Shown here one piece after another: positions 25,681 through 36,944 of a DNA stretch of 64,000 nucleotides (positions are counted from its first letter, which is position 1; each line of letters starts with the position of its first letter). Under the pieces are notes generated by a model. That model was given only the letters and a program-made list of their open reading frames with translations, ran no database searches and had not been told where the DNA came from. Source of the stretch: Euptelea pleiosperma (Eukaryota > Streptophyta > Magnoliopsida > Ranunculales > Eupteleaceae); the NCBI GenBank assembly GCA_035048495.1, contig CM068541.1, positions 10,609,929 to 10,673,928 of the forward strand, given 5' to 3'. The position numbers were made by a program, and so were the translations under genes.

Positions 25681-26258
25681 TTAAGGGTGTTTTCATACTT
25701 TGACATAGAGATATGGAAACCCTAGTTTCGTCTTGGGGTTATATATACTTTAGTTGAAAAGAGAAGATTATTCATTGTATTGTGTGTGTTTCTTGCCTTA
25801 AGCGTAGTGGAATCGGTGTGGATCCGTAGACATACCTCAATCTAGAGGAACCATGTAAATCTCTGTATTGCGGGTGATTGCATCTTTATTCTTTAGATTG
25901 TTTATTGTTCTTTCTTCCCGACACCTATAACCACTGCAACTGTACCTTGAAACTATAGTCAACAAACCAATTGATATATTCTCTTCATTCGTCCTATTAA
26001 AAAGATGAAGGCCGGTTGGAATCGCCTTTTTTGCTCAAAGAAAATATATTCCTAAAAGCTTTTTCAAGCAAAAAAATCTTAATATCTGCACAAAAATGGC
26101 GACGGAAACATAATTTCGACAGTTGTCGATGTCTACAAGCCCCCATGGGTACATGTTGACATCCCAAAGAGGAAGAAGATCTATGAATAAACACTCTACA
26201 AAATGTAAAGCAAGAGCAAAGCAAACCAAACAAGTTACAAGAACATGACACACAACAT

Positions 26259-29200
26259 TCAAGCATCATCTTCCTCATGATCCATCAACGTCCAGGAGCC
26301 ATCCTCCCCTTGAACCATTCCCCTGTTCTTCTCACACCACCATGATACAGGAACAAGATATTCATCCCTCAATGCATCACTCGATTTGTTCAAAAGGGCG
26401 ATATCGCGCTCAATTTCCAACTTAAATCCTCCTTTAGTCCCTTGTGTTCCTGCAATTCCATGAAGGTAGGCCTCCAAGCTATGCCAACTAAATATATTTC
26501 CCGGACTCTTCAAGAATGTCGATTTCCGGGTGTCAATAACTAACTCTACGCCAATGTCCGAATAACCTAGTAACGGATAGTTAGGAACAACGTCCAAGAC
26601 GTTACGGGTACGTAACAGTCGGAGATCTTTCATTCCAGAGAATACCCGTTTAAAGTTAGTGTCTCCAACACGGGGGCTGGCGAAGACGATGGCAGATACC
26701 GGGCAGGGCTTGTTGGGTCGGTCTTTGGGCCTGTTCAATCCGTTTGCGACGATGTCGGCTGCATTTAGTGTTCCAAGGGCTGCACCCAAGCTGTGGCCGG
26801 TGGTTGTTATACTGATTTCCTCATTCTTGAACTCTTCCACTAATCTCTTCACCTCAGTCAGAACCTGCAATCTCAATTTAGTGCTCTTTAGTCAACCAGT
26901 GTTGTCAGACCCGGACCCAAAATGGTTCGGGTCAACATAAACCAGGAAATCTGAATTCTGAAAAAAAATGGAAAGGGTGGTCCGTCTGACCATACGGTTG
27001 AACCAGTGAAGCGGTTAGTCCACGGGTTCAATGGCCTGTCCGGGTTTAGAAACATTGCACCCAACAGATCTACGTGAGTATTGTTTCTCTTCAGTGACGC
27101 TTCAATGGGTCGGGTCGTAATATATATAGACTTTCACGGCCCAGTCCACATTGGGCGAAATTGGTCTAGAATTCGGCCCGAATGCTTTACAAGCTCATAT
27201 TGGGCCTGGATCTAGCTTCGTAAGCCCAAACACAATGAAATATATTATTTTGTTTTTCTTTCCTTTTTCTCTTCAAAGCATAAACAGTTTTAAACCATTT
27301 CCAAAAATAAAAATTAAATAAAAAAAAATAAGGTTTAAATATTATTTATTCTATTGTTTGCTATTCTTTTTTAAATAACCTTGATGATGATGGTAAATAT
27401 AACGGATAACAACCGTTATTTCCATTATAATGGCTGTTATAATGCTAAGTGCATGTTTCCGGTTTTGGGCTTTATTTCCAAATAATGTAATGGGTTTGGA
27501 ACATTACCGTTATAAAGGTTGTGACCACTTTTTTTTAGACCATGAAATAAACAGCGGACTGTTACAGCCAGTTTGAAATGGGCCTGAGCCTCATAAAGCC
27601 ATACGTACATAAAGTCCGGGGCCTGATATTGGATACGAATCGGACGTAACATATAATATGATGTGCCGTGCAACACAATTTTCAGAGAAAACTTTTGCTG
27701 AGGGTAGCTCTCGTTGTTTCTCTCTCATAAAAAGTGCGCCATGTGGCACTGTTCAGGACCACCGACTGTATGGATGTTTTGCCTATCCTTGATGGACCCA
27801 CACACAAAAAATCACCCTGATTAGTGATTCTAATCCTTATGAACTGATTTTTTAACTGTGGGATTGAAGCATTATTTGGGGTACTCAAACCCAATGGCTA
27901 TAAATCACCTATCAGGCTGATTTTTTGTGTGTACTTCCACCAAAGGTTGGACCAAAGATCAATAAGGTCAGTGGACCTGAAGTATGTGCCACGTGTAAAA
28001 TTTTTACTTGACCCACAATGCCACAACAAGAGCGTTCCTTGCCAAAATCTAGTCTGCAACTGTTTGCAGACTCAGACTTCAAAGTATGCAAACATTGTAT
28101 TCACCATTGAATGAGCCTTGAAGAACGTGTTTTTTATTTATAAAATATTTTTTTCGAAGCATTGAAATAACACATTTTTCAAGGGACATCCAACTGTACT
28201 GACAATGTTTGCATACTTTTAAGTCTGCAAACAGTTGCAGACTAGATTTGTCCTAAATAGTGGACATGATACCTTACGGCTCCTTTGCCCAAAGTAGAAG
28301 AATTGTTTTGACTTCAAGTGATTCCAACCAAAAAAGTGAAAAAAAAAAAAAAAATTTGTTTAAGGTCTTGTATGGATCTCCATTTTACCTCCCAAACAAG
28401 ATATTCTTAAGAGCTTTTTTCGAAGCCAAACACATATTTTGATGGAGCAAAATTACCCATACAAACATGTTTAGAGTTTTATTTTGTTATCATATCCAAG
28501 GTTTAAAACGGGCCGTTATAACGCTATAACGGACTGGGGGCGTTACCATTTTTCTGTTATAACGAATTGTACTGCTCAGGGGCAAAAACAGAAAATAACG
28601 CTCTGATATTCAAAATTCAAAATTTGAATTTCAAATTTTCATAAAGGAAAATAACGGCCATTTTTTTTTTGCCACAAAAATTTTCAGAAAATAACAGCCG
28701 TTTTTTTAAAGCATTTTAATGGTGCATAACGTGACGGGGGAGGTCCGAATCCATTATAAAAAAAACCCTTATTTTTGTTACAAGGGCCGTTTTTTAAACC
28801 ATGATCATATGCACTATAAAAATAAGTTTTTTTTTTAATAACATTGAAATATTCGAATTAACCCATTAATGGTATATATATTCATATTCACCTGGTCTCT
28901 GGCACTGAGCTTGTTGAATGGCGATCGAGGATCGTCAGACGTATAGATTGAGTACCAACCCTGGTGCACTTTCGGATCACCGGCGCTTCCCAGTAATTTA
29001 GAAGCCGAAACCAATGCGAAATCGAAGTCATTGACCCATTCCAAGGCTTCAACAGTCCCCCTCCAAGCAATTACAATATCCCTCCTTCCTAATGCAGCCT
29101 TCCCTTCATCTGTGGCCACTGCAACGTACCCCATCCAATTCGACTCCCTGCTCCACGTCTCCCTCGACAAGGACTTAATAATAAACGCGTCGGGGACTTG

Positions 29201-29476
29201 GACTCGGGACGTCGCGTACAAGAACTTAGTCACATGGTACTTGTATGGATTGCCTTTCACTAGGCCAACCTTAGAGAAGAAGTCCCTCCTCGCATATCGG
29301 CTACTTCCCGTGAACTTCGATGCCTTCTCGGTGTTGAAAGTGTCATATGCTGCCTGAGCCATTTTGCCATAGTGAAGGATGTTTCGCCGGAGATCGATGT
29401 CGATAGGATCTAAGAGGTTTTTCCAGTTATCCTGGCCGTTGAGCAGCCTCCATCTTTTCGCAATGCTGTCCATCAT
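26259..29476 (-). CDS. Phospholipase A1-II-like lipase, tandem paralog (two exons)
   Basis: Same family and structure as the gene at 20216-22079, about 7.4 kb away in the same orientation. Exon 1 is 28892-29476 and exon 2 is 26259-26864, giving 396 residues. The splice junction is at the same codon ([12 protein letters not shown]). Visible are [61 protein letters not shown] (Ser about 220), Asp about 286 (VLDVVP) and His about 323 ([12 protein letters not shown]). The frame is intact and all expected catalytic residues are present, so it is probably functional. The intron is 2.03 kb against 0.65 kb in the paralog because of at least three MITE insertions. The start is chosen at MMDSIAKRW; the second Met is equally possible. 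A TATA-like box lies at 29533-29542. Confidence 0.92.
27385..27545. mobile_element. Family A hAT-MITE fragment in the lipase intron
   Basis: AATATAACGGATAACAACCG, AATGGCTGTTATAATG and TTAGACCATG match family A interior and end, but it is shortened and decayed. Confidence 0.5.
27735..27995. mobile_element. M1-family inverted-repeat MITE in the lipase intron
   Basis: GCGCCATGTGGCAC ... GACTGTATGGATGTTTTGCC ... AATCACCCTGATTAGTGATT, mirrored by AATCACCTATCAGGCTGATT ... GGACCAAAGATCAATAAGGTC ... GTGCCACGTG. Complete copy of about 260 bp. Confidence 0.75.
28037..28258. mobile_element. Foldback element with about 55-bp inverted arms
   Basis: AAATCTAGTCTGCAACTG, TTTGCAGACT and AGTATGCAAACATTG on the left are mirrored by CAATGTTTGCATACTT, AGTCTGCAAACAG and TTGCAGACTAGATTT on the right. 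No clear target duplication. It belongs to neither M1 nor hAT family A. Confidence 0.75.
28497..28803. mobile_element. hAT-type MITE, family A, in the lipase intron
   Basis: Ends CAAGGTTTAAAACGGGCCG and GCCGTTTTTTAAACCATG. Flanks are ATCATATC (28489-28496) and ATCATATG (28804-28811), an 8-bp duplication with one change. It sits 88 bp inside the intron from the exon 1 donor. Confidence 0.8.
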
Positions 29477-29532
29477 TTTTTGCTTGTGGACTGATTTTGT
29501 TGTGTGTTTGAGCTCTTGGGGTGCTCCTCGTT

Positions 29533-29542
29533 CTATTTATAT
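29533..29542 (-). promoter_or_regulatory. TATA box of the 26259-29476 lipase
   Basis: ATATAAATAG on the minus strand, about 57-66 bp upstream of the ATG, at the same position as in the paralog. Confidence 0.6.
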
Positions 29543-29695
29543 GCTTGGCCTGAAATCTAAGATTGCTTTGGGTTGAGTTCTTAAATTCCTTTTTTGGGTT
29601 ACCATCACTTTTTTCTTCTTGGATTTCTTTTTCTTTTTCATTTTTTACATATAAATGTTAGATTAAGATCAAAATATTGTTTCTTAGGTCCAAAT

Positions 29696-30071
29696 CATGG
29701 CTTAAAAAACGGCCGTTATAATGGATTCGGACCTTCCCCATTACGTTATGTACCATTTTAACGCTCACAAAATAACGGACGTTATTTTATTATAACAGCA
29801 TTATTTTCCGTTATAACGAAAATAACGATCGTTATTTTCTAAAAAAATTTGTTAAAAAAAGTCTGTTATTTCCGTTATAAATCTTATTGAAATTTTTGAC
29901 ATTCAAATTTCGTATTTTAGCGCTTTTTTTTAGCATTATTTTCGGTCATTTTTGCATTTTTTTTCCATTTTTGCCCGTGTGTTACAATCAGTTATAACGG
30001 TTAATAGAAAAAATTGGTAATGCTCCCAGTCCGTTATACCATCGTGTTATAACGACCCCTTTTAAACATTG
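29696..30071. mobile_element. hAT-type MITE, family A (lipase promoter)
   Basis: Ends CATGGCTTAAAAAACGGCCG and CCCCTTTTAAACATTG. Exact 8-bp duplication GTCCAAAT at 29688-29695 and 30072-30079. The paralog promoter has the uninterrupted site TTCTTAGGTCCAAATTAC at about 22610. Confidence 0.88.
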
Positions 30072-30454
30072 GTCCAAATTACTAGATACCCCAACATGTA
30101 TTTAAGTGTTATTGAAATGATTAAGCGTAATTTAGTCATTGTGCAAAAATAAAAAAATTTTTTTTTTTTGTTAATATTTGCTATTTTATTAGTAATGTAG
30201 CTTGGAATTGCTTCTACGGCTTAACTTGTGTACACTAATAAGATTTGGACGGTCTAGATTGTTCAGCATATGTTCCACGTGTATAACATCCAGATAATTT
30301 AAAAGGAGTTTCCTGTGGGTCAGGCAGTGGCTTGTCTCTTTCTCTCTCACTTACTTCTTTAGGATGTTTTGACTCCATAAGCAACTGGTTAACATCGCTT
30401 GAAGCATGAGCATAGATTTTGCCTAAAATTTAGCCTGGGGTGAATTTTTCCTGT

Positions 30455-30745
30455 GGCGCACCACGTGACACACTCTTGTTGGGCCCACTGACCCATGAGA
30501 TCACACACCCAAAATTCAGCCTGATTGGTGATCTATATAGCCATTGAATACGAGCATTTTGGTGGGGTGATTTTTAACTGCTGGATTCGAGTTATTATTT
30601 GGGTGCTCAGATCGAATGGTTAGAGATCACCAATTAGGTCGATTTTTAGTGTGCAGGAAGCCAATCATTCATAGGTCAGTGGGCCCAAAATAGTGAATCA
30701 TGTCGCACATTTTTATGCTCCTCACAGCACCACAGGAAAATTTTG
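30455..30745. mobile_element. M1-like inverted-repeat MITE, divergent subfamily
   Basis: CACGTGACACACTC, TTGGGCCCACTGACCCATG, AATTCAGCCTGATTGGTGAT, mirrored by AGAGATCACCAATTAGGTCG, CATAGGTCAGTGGGCCCAA. The short piece near 7125-7210 is of the same subfamily. Confidence 0.65.
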
Positions 30746-31013
30746 CCTCGGACTATATTTTCTCCCCCAATATCCCTTGTGGATTGTTCAATTGGTGGAC
30801 TACTATCAGATGGACCATAGCCCAACATCATACTTGATCAGATGATCCTATCTACCTCATTTTATTGACCGTTGACTAACCAAAGAGCCGAAAAGAAAAA
30901 AATATCTAAGTATGAGGTATCGACCATTTCTCATGCTTCAAGAGATGTTAACTGCTTGCTTGTGATTTTCTCCAAAAGTTGAACAAGCAATCCTAAGATA
31001 ATTGGAACTTCTC

Positions 31014-31113
31014 NNNNNNNNNNNNNNNNNNNNNNNNNNNNNNNNNNNNNNNNNNNNNNNNNNNNNNNNNNNNNNNNNNNNNNNNNNNNNNNNNNNNNNN
31101 NNNNNNNNNNNNN
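31014..31113. other. Assembly gap, 100 N
   Basis: A run of exactly 100 N, a conventional placeholder, so the true length is unknown. It interrupts a MULE transposase remnant on the minus strand. Confidence 0.99.
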
Positions 31114-31520
31114 ACACATGCTTTCGACATTTCAGTCAAAAGTTGTTTCTCTTCTGCATCGAGTCTCCCAATAAACAAATAACCTTCAAAACGATATGTG
31201 ATTGGATGGTTGTGGATATACCACAAACCATTTTAACCATCCACTGATCATTTATCGGCAATTTTACACATCTTAATGAAAATGGACATCCATATCGTTT
31301 TGTCCATACCTGTCTACTTTGCTTCATATTCCCAGTCTTGTTTTTTCATTCATATATTCATTTTATTGTCCCTACGTTTTCCACTCCTCTCACAACCAAA
31401 AAACAAACTAGGAGACTTACCCTTCTAATGATCTGATCTTGATGCTACAACAATGATTCCAATTATTTTACCAACATCTTGAACCCATTTAACTAGTTCA
31501 TCACATCTGTAAAAGACCTG
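31114..31520 (-). pseudogene. FAR1-like MULE transposase, N-terminal remnant
   Basis: Minus-strand translation over shifting frames gives VFYRCDELVKWVQDVGKIIG then VVASRSD (31430-31510, preceded by TTTTGCAG), FGCERSGKRRDNK, KRYGCPFSLRCVKLP, DQWMVKMVCGI, HNHPITYRFEGYLFIGRLDAEEKQ. This is the order in the N-terminal (FAR1 DNA-binding/WRKY-like) part of plant Mutator-like transposases of the FAR1 type. At least one stop (after RSDH) and frame changes near GI/HNHP mark it as broken. The body of the transposase would lie in or beyond the gap. After the gap no DDE or SWIM region is recognised. Confidence 0.7.
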
Positions 31521-32880
31521 CAAAACAATCACAAATACGTTACTCATTAGAGGACCAAATAATGATAATATCTTATCCCTAATGATAAAGTACACACCTC
31601 CCCCATGGTAAAAGTAGCTGTAAAATCATTTGAATCAGATAATTGATTTCCAGAATGGATTGGAACTTCAGATGATATCGGTACCTCAAATGATATTGGT
31701 ACATATTAAGAAAGAATATAATCATATTTTTGCATTTAATCAACAAACCTACCAAACAAATAAAAAATTTAGGAATATTAGCTATTTTTACGATTTCTTC
31801 TACAATCTAGACTTGAAGTAGGACGTTCGCAGCTTCAATATCATCATCATTATTTGCAGACCCATAAAATTTTAAATTTAGTAATGAAGTAAGAAGTCTA
31901 ACTTTTAATTGTGAATCAAATGAAATTTAATCATTTAAATAAACCATTTGAAACCTATAAACTACTCAATAACTACTTAAAGAAAACGAACATCTTTTGA
32001 ATGAGCTCAATTGAATCTTCAACCTCATTGCAGAACACATAACTATTATCCTTGAATGAACTCATTAAAAAAAAAAAACAACTCATTTGAATCAACAACT
32101 CATTTGAAAAGAAAAAAAAAACACCAAACTCATTTGAAATGGATGTTCATGCAACTTCAAATGAACTCATTTAAACTTCATTGAATTCATTTCAACTTCA
32201 TTAAACAAAACGTAACCTTCATTTAACAAAAAAAAGAAGTAACAAACATATAATGTTAGTAAAGAGAAGAAAAAAAATCAAAGATTTATTTGAATCAATT
32301 TATTTGAACCTATATGTAGCATTAAACAAAACATAAACCTCATTTATCTAATTCCAATCTCATTGATCAAAACATAACCCCCTTTGGCTCAACCTACTTC
32401 AAATGGATTCCATGAAAAAAAAAACACATTAGAAATCAATATTTGGGTTTACAACTTACCTCCATCATTGATTTAAATGGGAAGGAAATGGAGCTGAGTC
32501 AACATGTTATTCTTCAACGAAGAGGGAGCCAGAGCACACCTGAGGCGATGGCGGAGAGGTAGAGAGGCAAACGACCAGCATTGAATGGCCGAGAATACAT
32601 GTACGTATGCACTCGGCCTTCCTTTGTTTCTTCCTTCTTTTCTCTTCTATCTTCGTTTTTGGTTTTTTGTTTGTTTTCTGGGTGGGTGTAGGTAATGGCA
32701 TCTTCCCCTTAAGTTTTTATGAGATTTTTTTGGCTAAGAGTGTAGGTATGGAAATGGTTGGCTAACCATTGCCAGCAACCCCTTTGCTTCTCCCTACTTG
32801 TTCTCATCGATTCACTCTCAAAATTACTCTCGTCGTACAGTCTTTCAAGCAAAACTTTGATGATAGCTTGTTGTCATCGA
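31521..32880. other. AT-rich stretch with repeated ACTCATTTGAA words
   Basis: About 32020-32360 repeats CTCATTTGAA and AACTTCATT motifs. Near 32460-32520, ATGATGGAGGTAAGTTG on the minus strand resembles a leader exon with a splice donor and could be the start of the MULE transcript (inference). No other gene is seen. Confidence 0.35.
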
Positions 32881-32883
32881 CGG

Positions 32884-33195
32884 CGCAATATGAGCCACGT
32901 GGCATACTCTTACAGGACTGACAGTATGGATGTTTGGCCAATCCCTAAGTGATCCTACAAACAAAAAATCAGCCTGATTAGTCATTTCTAGGCGTTGAAT
33001 TGGAATTATTTTCATGGGTTGATTTTAATCCATTGGGATTTGAGCATTATTGACCATTATTTGAGCACAGAGATCCAAAGGTTTGAAATGACTAATCAAG
33101 CTGATTTTTTGTTTGTAGGTCCACCTAGAGATTGGAAAAACATCCATACGGTCAGAGTCCTCTAAGAGTGTGCCACGTGGCTCATATTGCGTGCT
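32884..33195. mobile_element. M1-family inverted-repeat MITE, complete copy
   Basis: CGCAATATGAGCCACGTGGC at the left is exactly mirrored by GCCACGTGGCTCATATTGCG at the right. Arms continue through GACAGTATGGATGTTTGGCC, AATCAGCCTGATTAGTCATT and their complements. An outer TGTCATCGA also occurs inverted on both sides, so the true ends may be longer. No target duplication resolved. Confidence 0.8.
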
Positions 33196-33258
33196 GCCGG
33201 CCTCGATGACAGCGCGCTCAGTCATCAAAGTTTTACTCGTGTCTTTCCGCCATTTTTC

Positions 33259-34470
33259 ATGAATATTTATATTTCAACAGCATCAGCTCCTGCTGCTGCT
33301 TCAAGCGGGCTCGAGAGCTCGATATCTCAACGCGAGAAAATTTCTGAACCCGCTTACCATCACCATGGGTTCCGACCAACCCATCTTTACTAACAATCAC
33401 CTTATGGCGCAGTAACGGTCCCTGTTTAAATTATAAATCGCATGATAATTGTTTGACAAAATGCCTGACCGAAATGCTATTTCGTACAATTTGATTATTG
33501 CCGCCTATAGCCTGCAAGGGTTCAGAGATGGAGCTGGGAAGCTCTTCTTCTGAATGATAGCTTTAGGATTCAAACCCACCTGCGGTGGTTGTCGTCCTCT
33601 TGATTGGATCTTCATCGGAGATATTCATTGGCAGATTTTAAGGACTAGGTTTTTTTCAACGCGATGCTCTTTTAGGGACTGCGTTGTTGGCTCTGCTTGG
33701 AGGTTAAAGGCTTAAGCGGTTAAATTGTTTAAACTAATGCTTCAGCAGAACTTGGTAACATGGAATTCCATGATTTATGCATTCAGACAACATGAGTTTG
33801 TTGAAGAATTTATGGTTTTGTTCCATGAGCTCCTGTGAACTGAGGAGCGTCCATAGGATAGGAGTATTCTTTTGTGGGTGTTTTTATCTGAGTTTTGATG
33901 GGTACCTAACTATGAATCCAGATAACAAATACACGGGTTAGTGGTCAAAACTGGCTTAGAATTTTCCCTTTCAGTTGTGAATTCTCTTATCATATGTACG
34001 TGAAATACGTGGTGCATGTATTATAAGAAAACCATTTGAAGAAATGCCTGTTGGAGATGTTTTTTTCTGTAATATAATTATTGTTGTATATGCAAGGTGT
34101 GGAAAACAAGAGAAAGCTTTGGAACTCCTCTTAATGATGCCTTGGCATGGATTCTTGACATACCAACTTGCAGATCCTAAAGTACATTGAATTCAACCAT
34201 GCGAAAAGCTTTTAATCTGACCCTCACAATGCATCGGTAGGGAAATCTTTTGTATGACGAAGTTACTCGATGAAGGGCTCTCATAATTCAGTTATCTGCT
34301 GCAAGAATTGTTTTGCCTAAGTTATCAACTGAATGGGTTCTTATTCTCGGCCGTTCATAAATCATCTAAACATAATTACCTGTTGCCAAGTAGTTTTTCA
34401 GGGTTTACATTTCAGGGTTTTACGCCCCGTGGAGTGGGGTACTTTTACCTTTCCAGAGGATAAAATTTTC
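33259..34470 (+). pseudogene. Pentatricopeptide repeat (PPR) protein pseudogene
   Basis: Intronless, with many stops and some frameshifts. Recognisable PPR pieces in order are LNPLTITMGSDQPIF and NNHLMAQ (about 33345), LFDKMPDRNAISYNLIIAAYS (about 33450), KLFF-stop-MIALGFKPT, LMLQQNLVTWNSMIYAF and VEEFMVLFHELL (about 33735-33835), IHGLVVKTGLEF-like (about 33930), and CGKQEKALELLLMMPWHGFL (about 34100). The pattern of 35-residue units with LFDKMP and LVTWNSMI is that of the PLS/E class of organellar RNA-binding PPR proteins. It begins just right of an M1 MITE. Confidence 0.8.
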
Positions 34471-36660
34471 ACAAAAAAAAGGAAGACATTATATACATAC
34501 ATACATACATATATACATATTACAGTCATTATTCATGAATTCCTGCTCATACTATATAAAAAAGAAAGAAAGAAATATTTCACAAGCACACAAAAATCAT
34601 CACAATAGTCGAGCACAAACACATAAATCTTGTCATAAATAGTTAATGTAAGTGGGCATAAGAAACAATCCCGCAGAAATAAATTATTTAACAAATAAAT
34701 GCTTAAATCTCTCAATAACAGTTAAAAGGAACAAAAACAAAACAAAAATCATTCAAAAATCTTAGCATTCCAGCAGTCATCTTTCTTTATGAGGCTATAA
34801 CGTGTCACTGCAGGACATGCATCAATATAATACTAACCATCTGCAATAAGCGAAGAAAGACCTCACCAATAGCAAATAAGAAATAAGAAAATGAAGAATT
34901 CTTAAGAGGACGTAAGACATTCATCTAATTTATTTTATGCTATGCTTTCGTGGATAAGATATGATCAAAACCTCGGGTTGCCAGATCCACATTGATAACA
35001 ACTTGAGTCGTGTGTTTTTATATCCCTATGTTTATCTAGGTTCATTTGTCTTGTTCACTTGGATTTCCACTATCATGTCCTTGTAGATCCTCGGAAATAT
35101 TTTTAACATGATGGGTTGATTTCACAGAGTGGGTGTATCAGGTAGAAAGTTGTCAAATGGCTAAGATTGATTACACTACAATGAACTCTAGTAAAGCACC
35201 CAGAGTTGTCTGAAAGCTCCAACTCTTGGGTTTTTTAACTTGAATACTGATAGAACATATATGAGCAATCTGGGTCTTGATGCTAGGGATAATTTTGTGA
35301 GGGTGTCATTTGCTTTTAGTTCCATTTTTTGAGAAACCACACATTAAAGCAGAGTATTGTGCTTTGAAATATAGTTTGAAACGCTTTAATGAATTTCATC
35401 AAATGGTTATTGAACTAGATTAAAGTTTCTTGTTACTATGATTGCTATGTTGGGTTTTCCTAAATAGATTGTGGTATTTTTATCTGAAATCTGTGAACTA
35501 CTGAAAAATATCAATCGATCAGAAGCAGTATCCATATCTTTTCAATGTTTTTTTCTCTTCGCCAGGTAGGCAAGCGAATTAATGGTGAAGGCGAGTTCTG
35601 AAATCAGGTCTGTGGTATCAAAACTCAACAGTTACCAACTTAGCAATCAAGATTGCCACATTAACTACTTCAAATATATATTGTTTAATTTGATTCCTTC
35701 TCAGCTCTTCCATTGAGCGCATGATCATACAGTAATTTGTGTAAATATATAACTTGGCAAATAAATGCATAAACCTCTCAATAACACAAACATGAATACT
35801 GAAAAATAGAATAAGAGAACAAATTTCATCAACATTTCCAACCGACTGTCATCATTTTTTTTCACAAGCTATAATAATCTATCACAACATGACACGTTTA
35901 AGCGCATGATCATACAGTAATTTATTATATGTGCTTTGTCTGTTTATCTTTTCGAGTGGATAAGATATGCGATATGCATCGATCCCTTAACCCTTCGGAG
36001 TTTAAATATTCCTACCGTTTAACCGAGAGAGATGATCATTTGACCTCCATATCCATTTACATTCTTTGACCTTTTTCACTTTTATTTCCACTGTCATATC
36101 CTTGTATCACTCATGAAATATTTCTGTCCTTGTATGAGATATGTTCAAGATATATTCTCCCCTTGAACTTGCAATCAACAAAAGCTTAGGTGGATAATAC
36201 AGATAATATGAACCCAAACAAAAAAACTAGTTGGAAATGAAAATAAGCTCATTTTTTTCACTTACAAATGTGGAATGACAGTTGCCAATCCCATGTGGGG
36301 AAACCCATTTGTGCGTGGCTATTCGGTACTAAACGAAAGATTAAAAAACTAAAAGCATGTCCTTAGAATTTGACGTATATGCTGATGTTTTTATGTAGAT
36401 CAATCGATGAGCTCCTAAGCACTAAGAACAGAAGTTTCTCCGAAGTGGTTCTTCACACGATCGACACATACTCCCAACAACCTCACATTGTAGAAAGAAA
36501 TTTGAAATCAACTTTAGATTTCAAATATTGAAATTTGAAGAACAGGGTTGATGGGGGTACCTGTCCATTGGAGACCTACTTAGGAGCAACTATTGCTCCT
36601 AAGTGCATATATATATATATAGGAGCAAAGTTTTTCTCATTTTAATGTTTAATCCACCGG
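34471..36660. other. Intergenic AT-rich DNA
   Basis: No gene recognised. A CATA-type microsatellite lies at about 34492-34520 and a TA run at 36606-36622. A few 20-40 bp words recur (e.g. GCATGATCATACAGTAATTT at 35720 and 35904), suggesting old local duplication. Confidence 0.5.
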
Positions 36661-36876
36661 CCAAGTATGGCAAATAAAGAACAGAATGAGGTGACTAGAT
36701 GGTCAACAAGAAGAGAGAGAGCAGGACAAAAGGACATTTTGTGTGTTGTTAAGGTAATGGTGGAGCATAAAAAATGCAGAAACCTCCATTGTAGTCGCGC
36801 TGGATATTTGTCTGCATGGGCTGGCAGTGGTAGGGATCATGTTCTATCCACTACCACTTCTCTATCTCTCCCATTC

Positions 36877-36888
36877 CTATATATATGG
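36877..36888 (+). promoter_or_regulatory. TATA box of the first CLE gene
   Basis: CTATATATATGG, about 75 bp upstream of the preferred ATG at 36963. Confidence 0.55.
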
Positions 36889-36944
36889 GCTATAATTACG
36901 TAGTAATCTACCTGTGTACTTCACTCATCTTGGTAGCTTAAGCA

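Larger units (their letters stand above)
24140..25923 (+). mobile_element. LTR fragment split by a Harbinger-like insertion
   Basis: Left piece about 24140-24288 and right piece 25681-25923 align in order with the LTR-like fragment at 19500-19858: GTACATGRAGGCA, GGGTTACA, TTTTCCT..AAGGG, GGAAACCCTARTTTCGTCTT, ACCTCAATCTAGAGGAA, TTCTTTCTTCCCGACA. The two pieces rejoin once the 24289-25680 insert and one TTA are removed. Confidence 0.7.

Noticed and set aside
33400..33420. tRNA-like stretch near GGCGCAGTAACGG
   Set aside because: No cloverleaf can be drawn; the sequence reads in register as PPR pseudogene.
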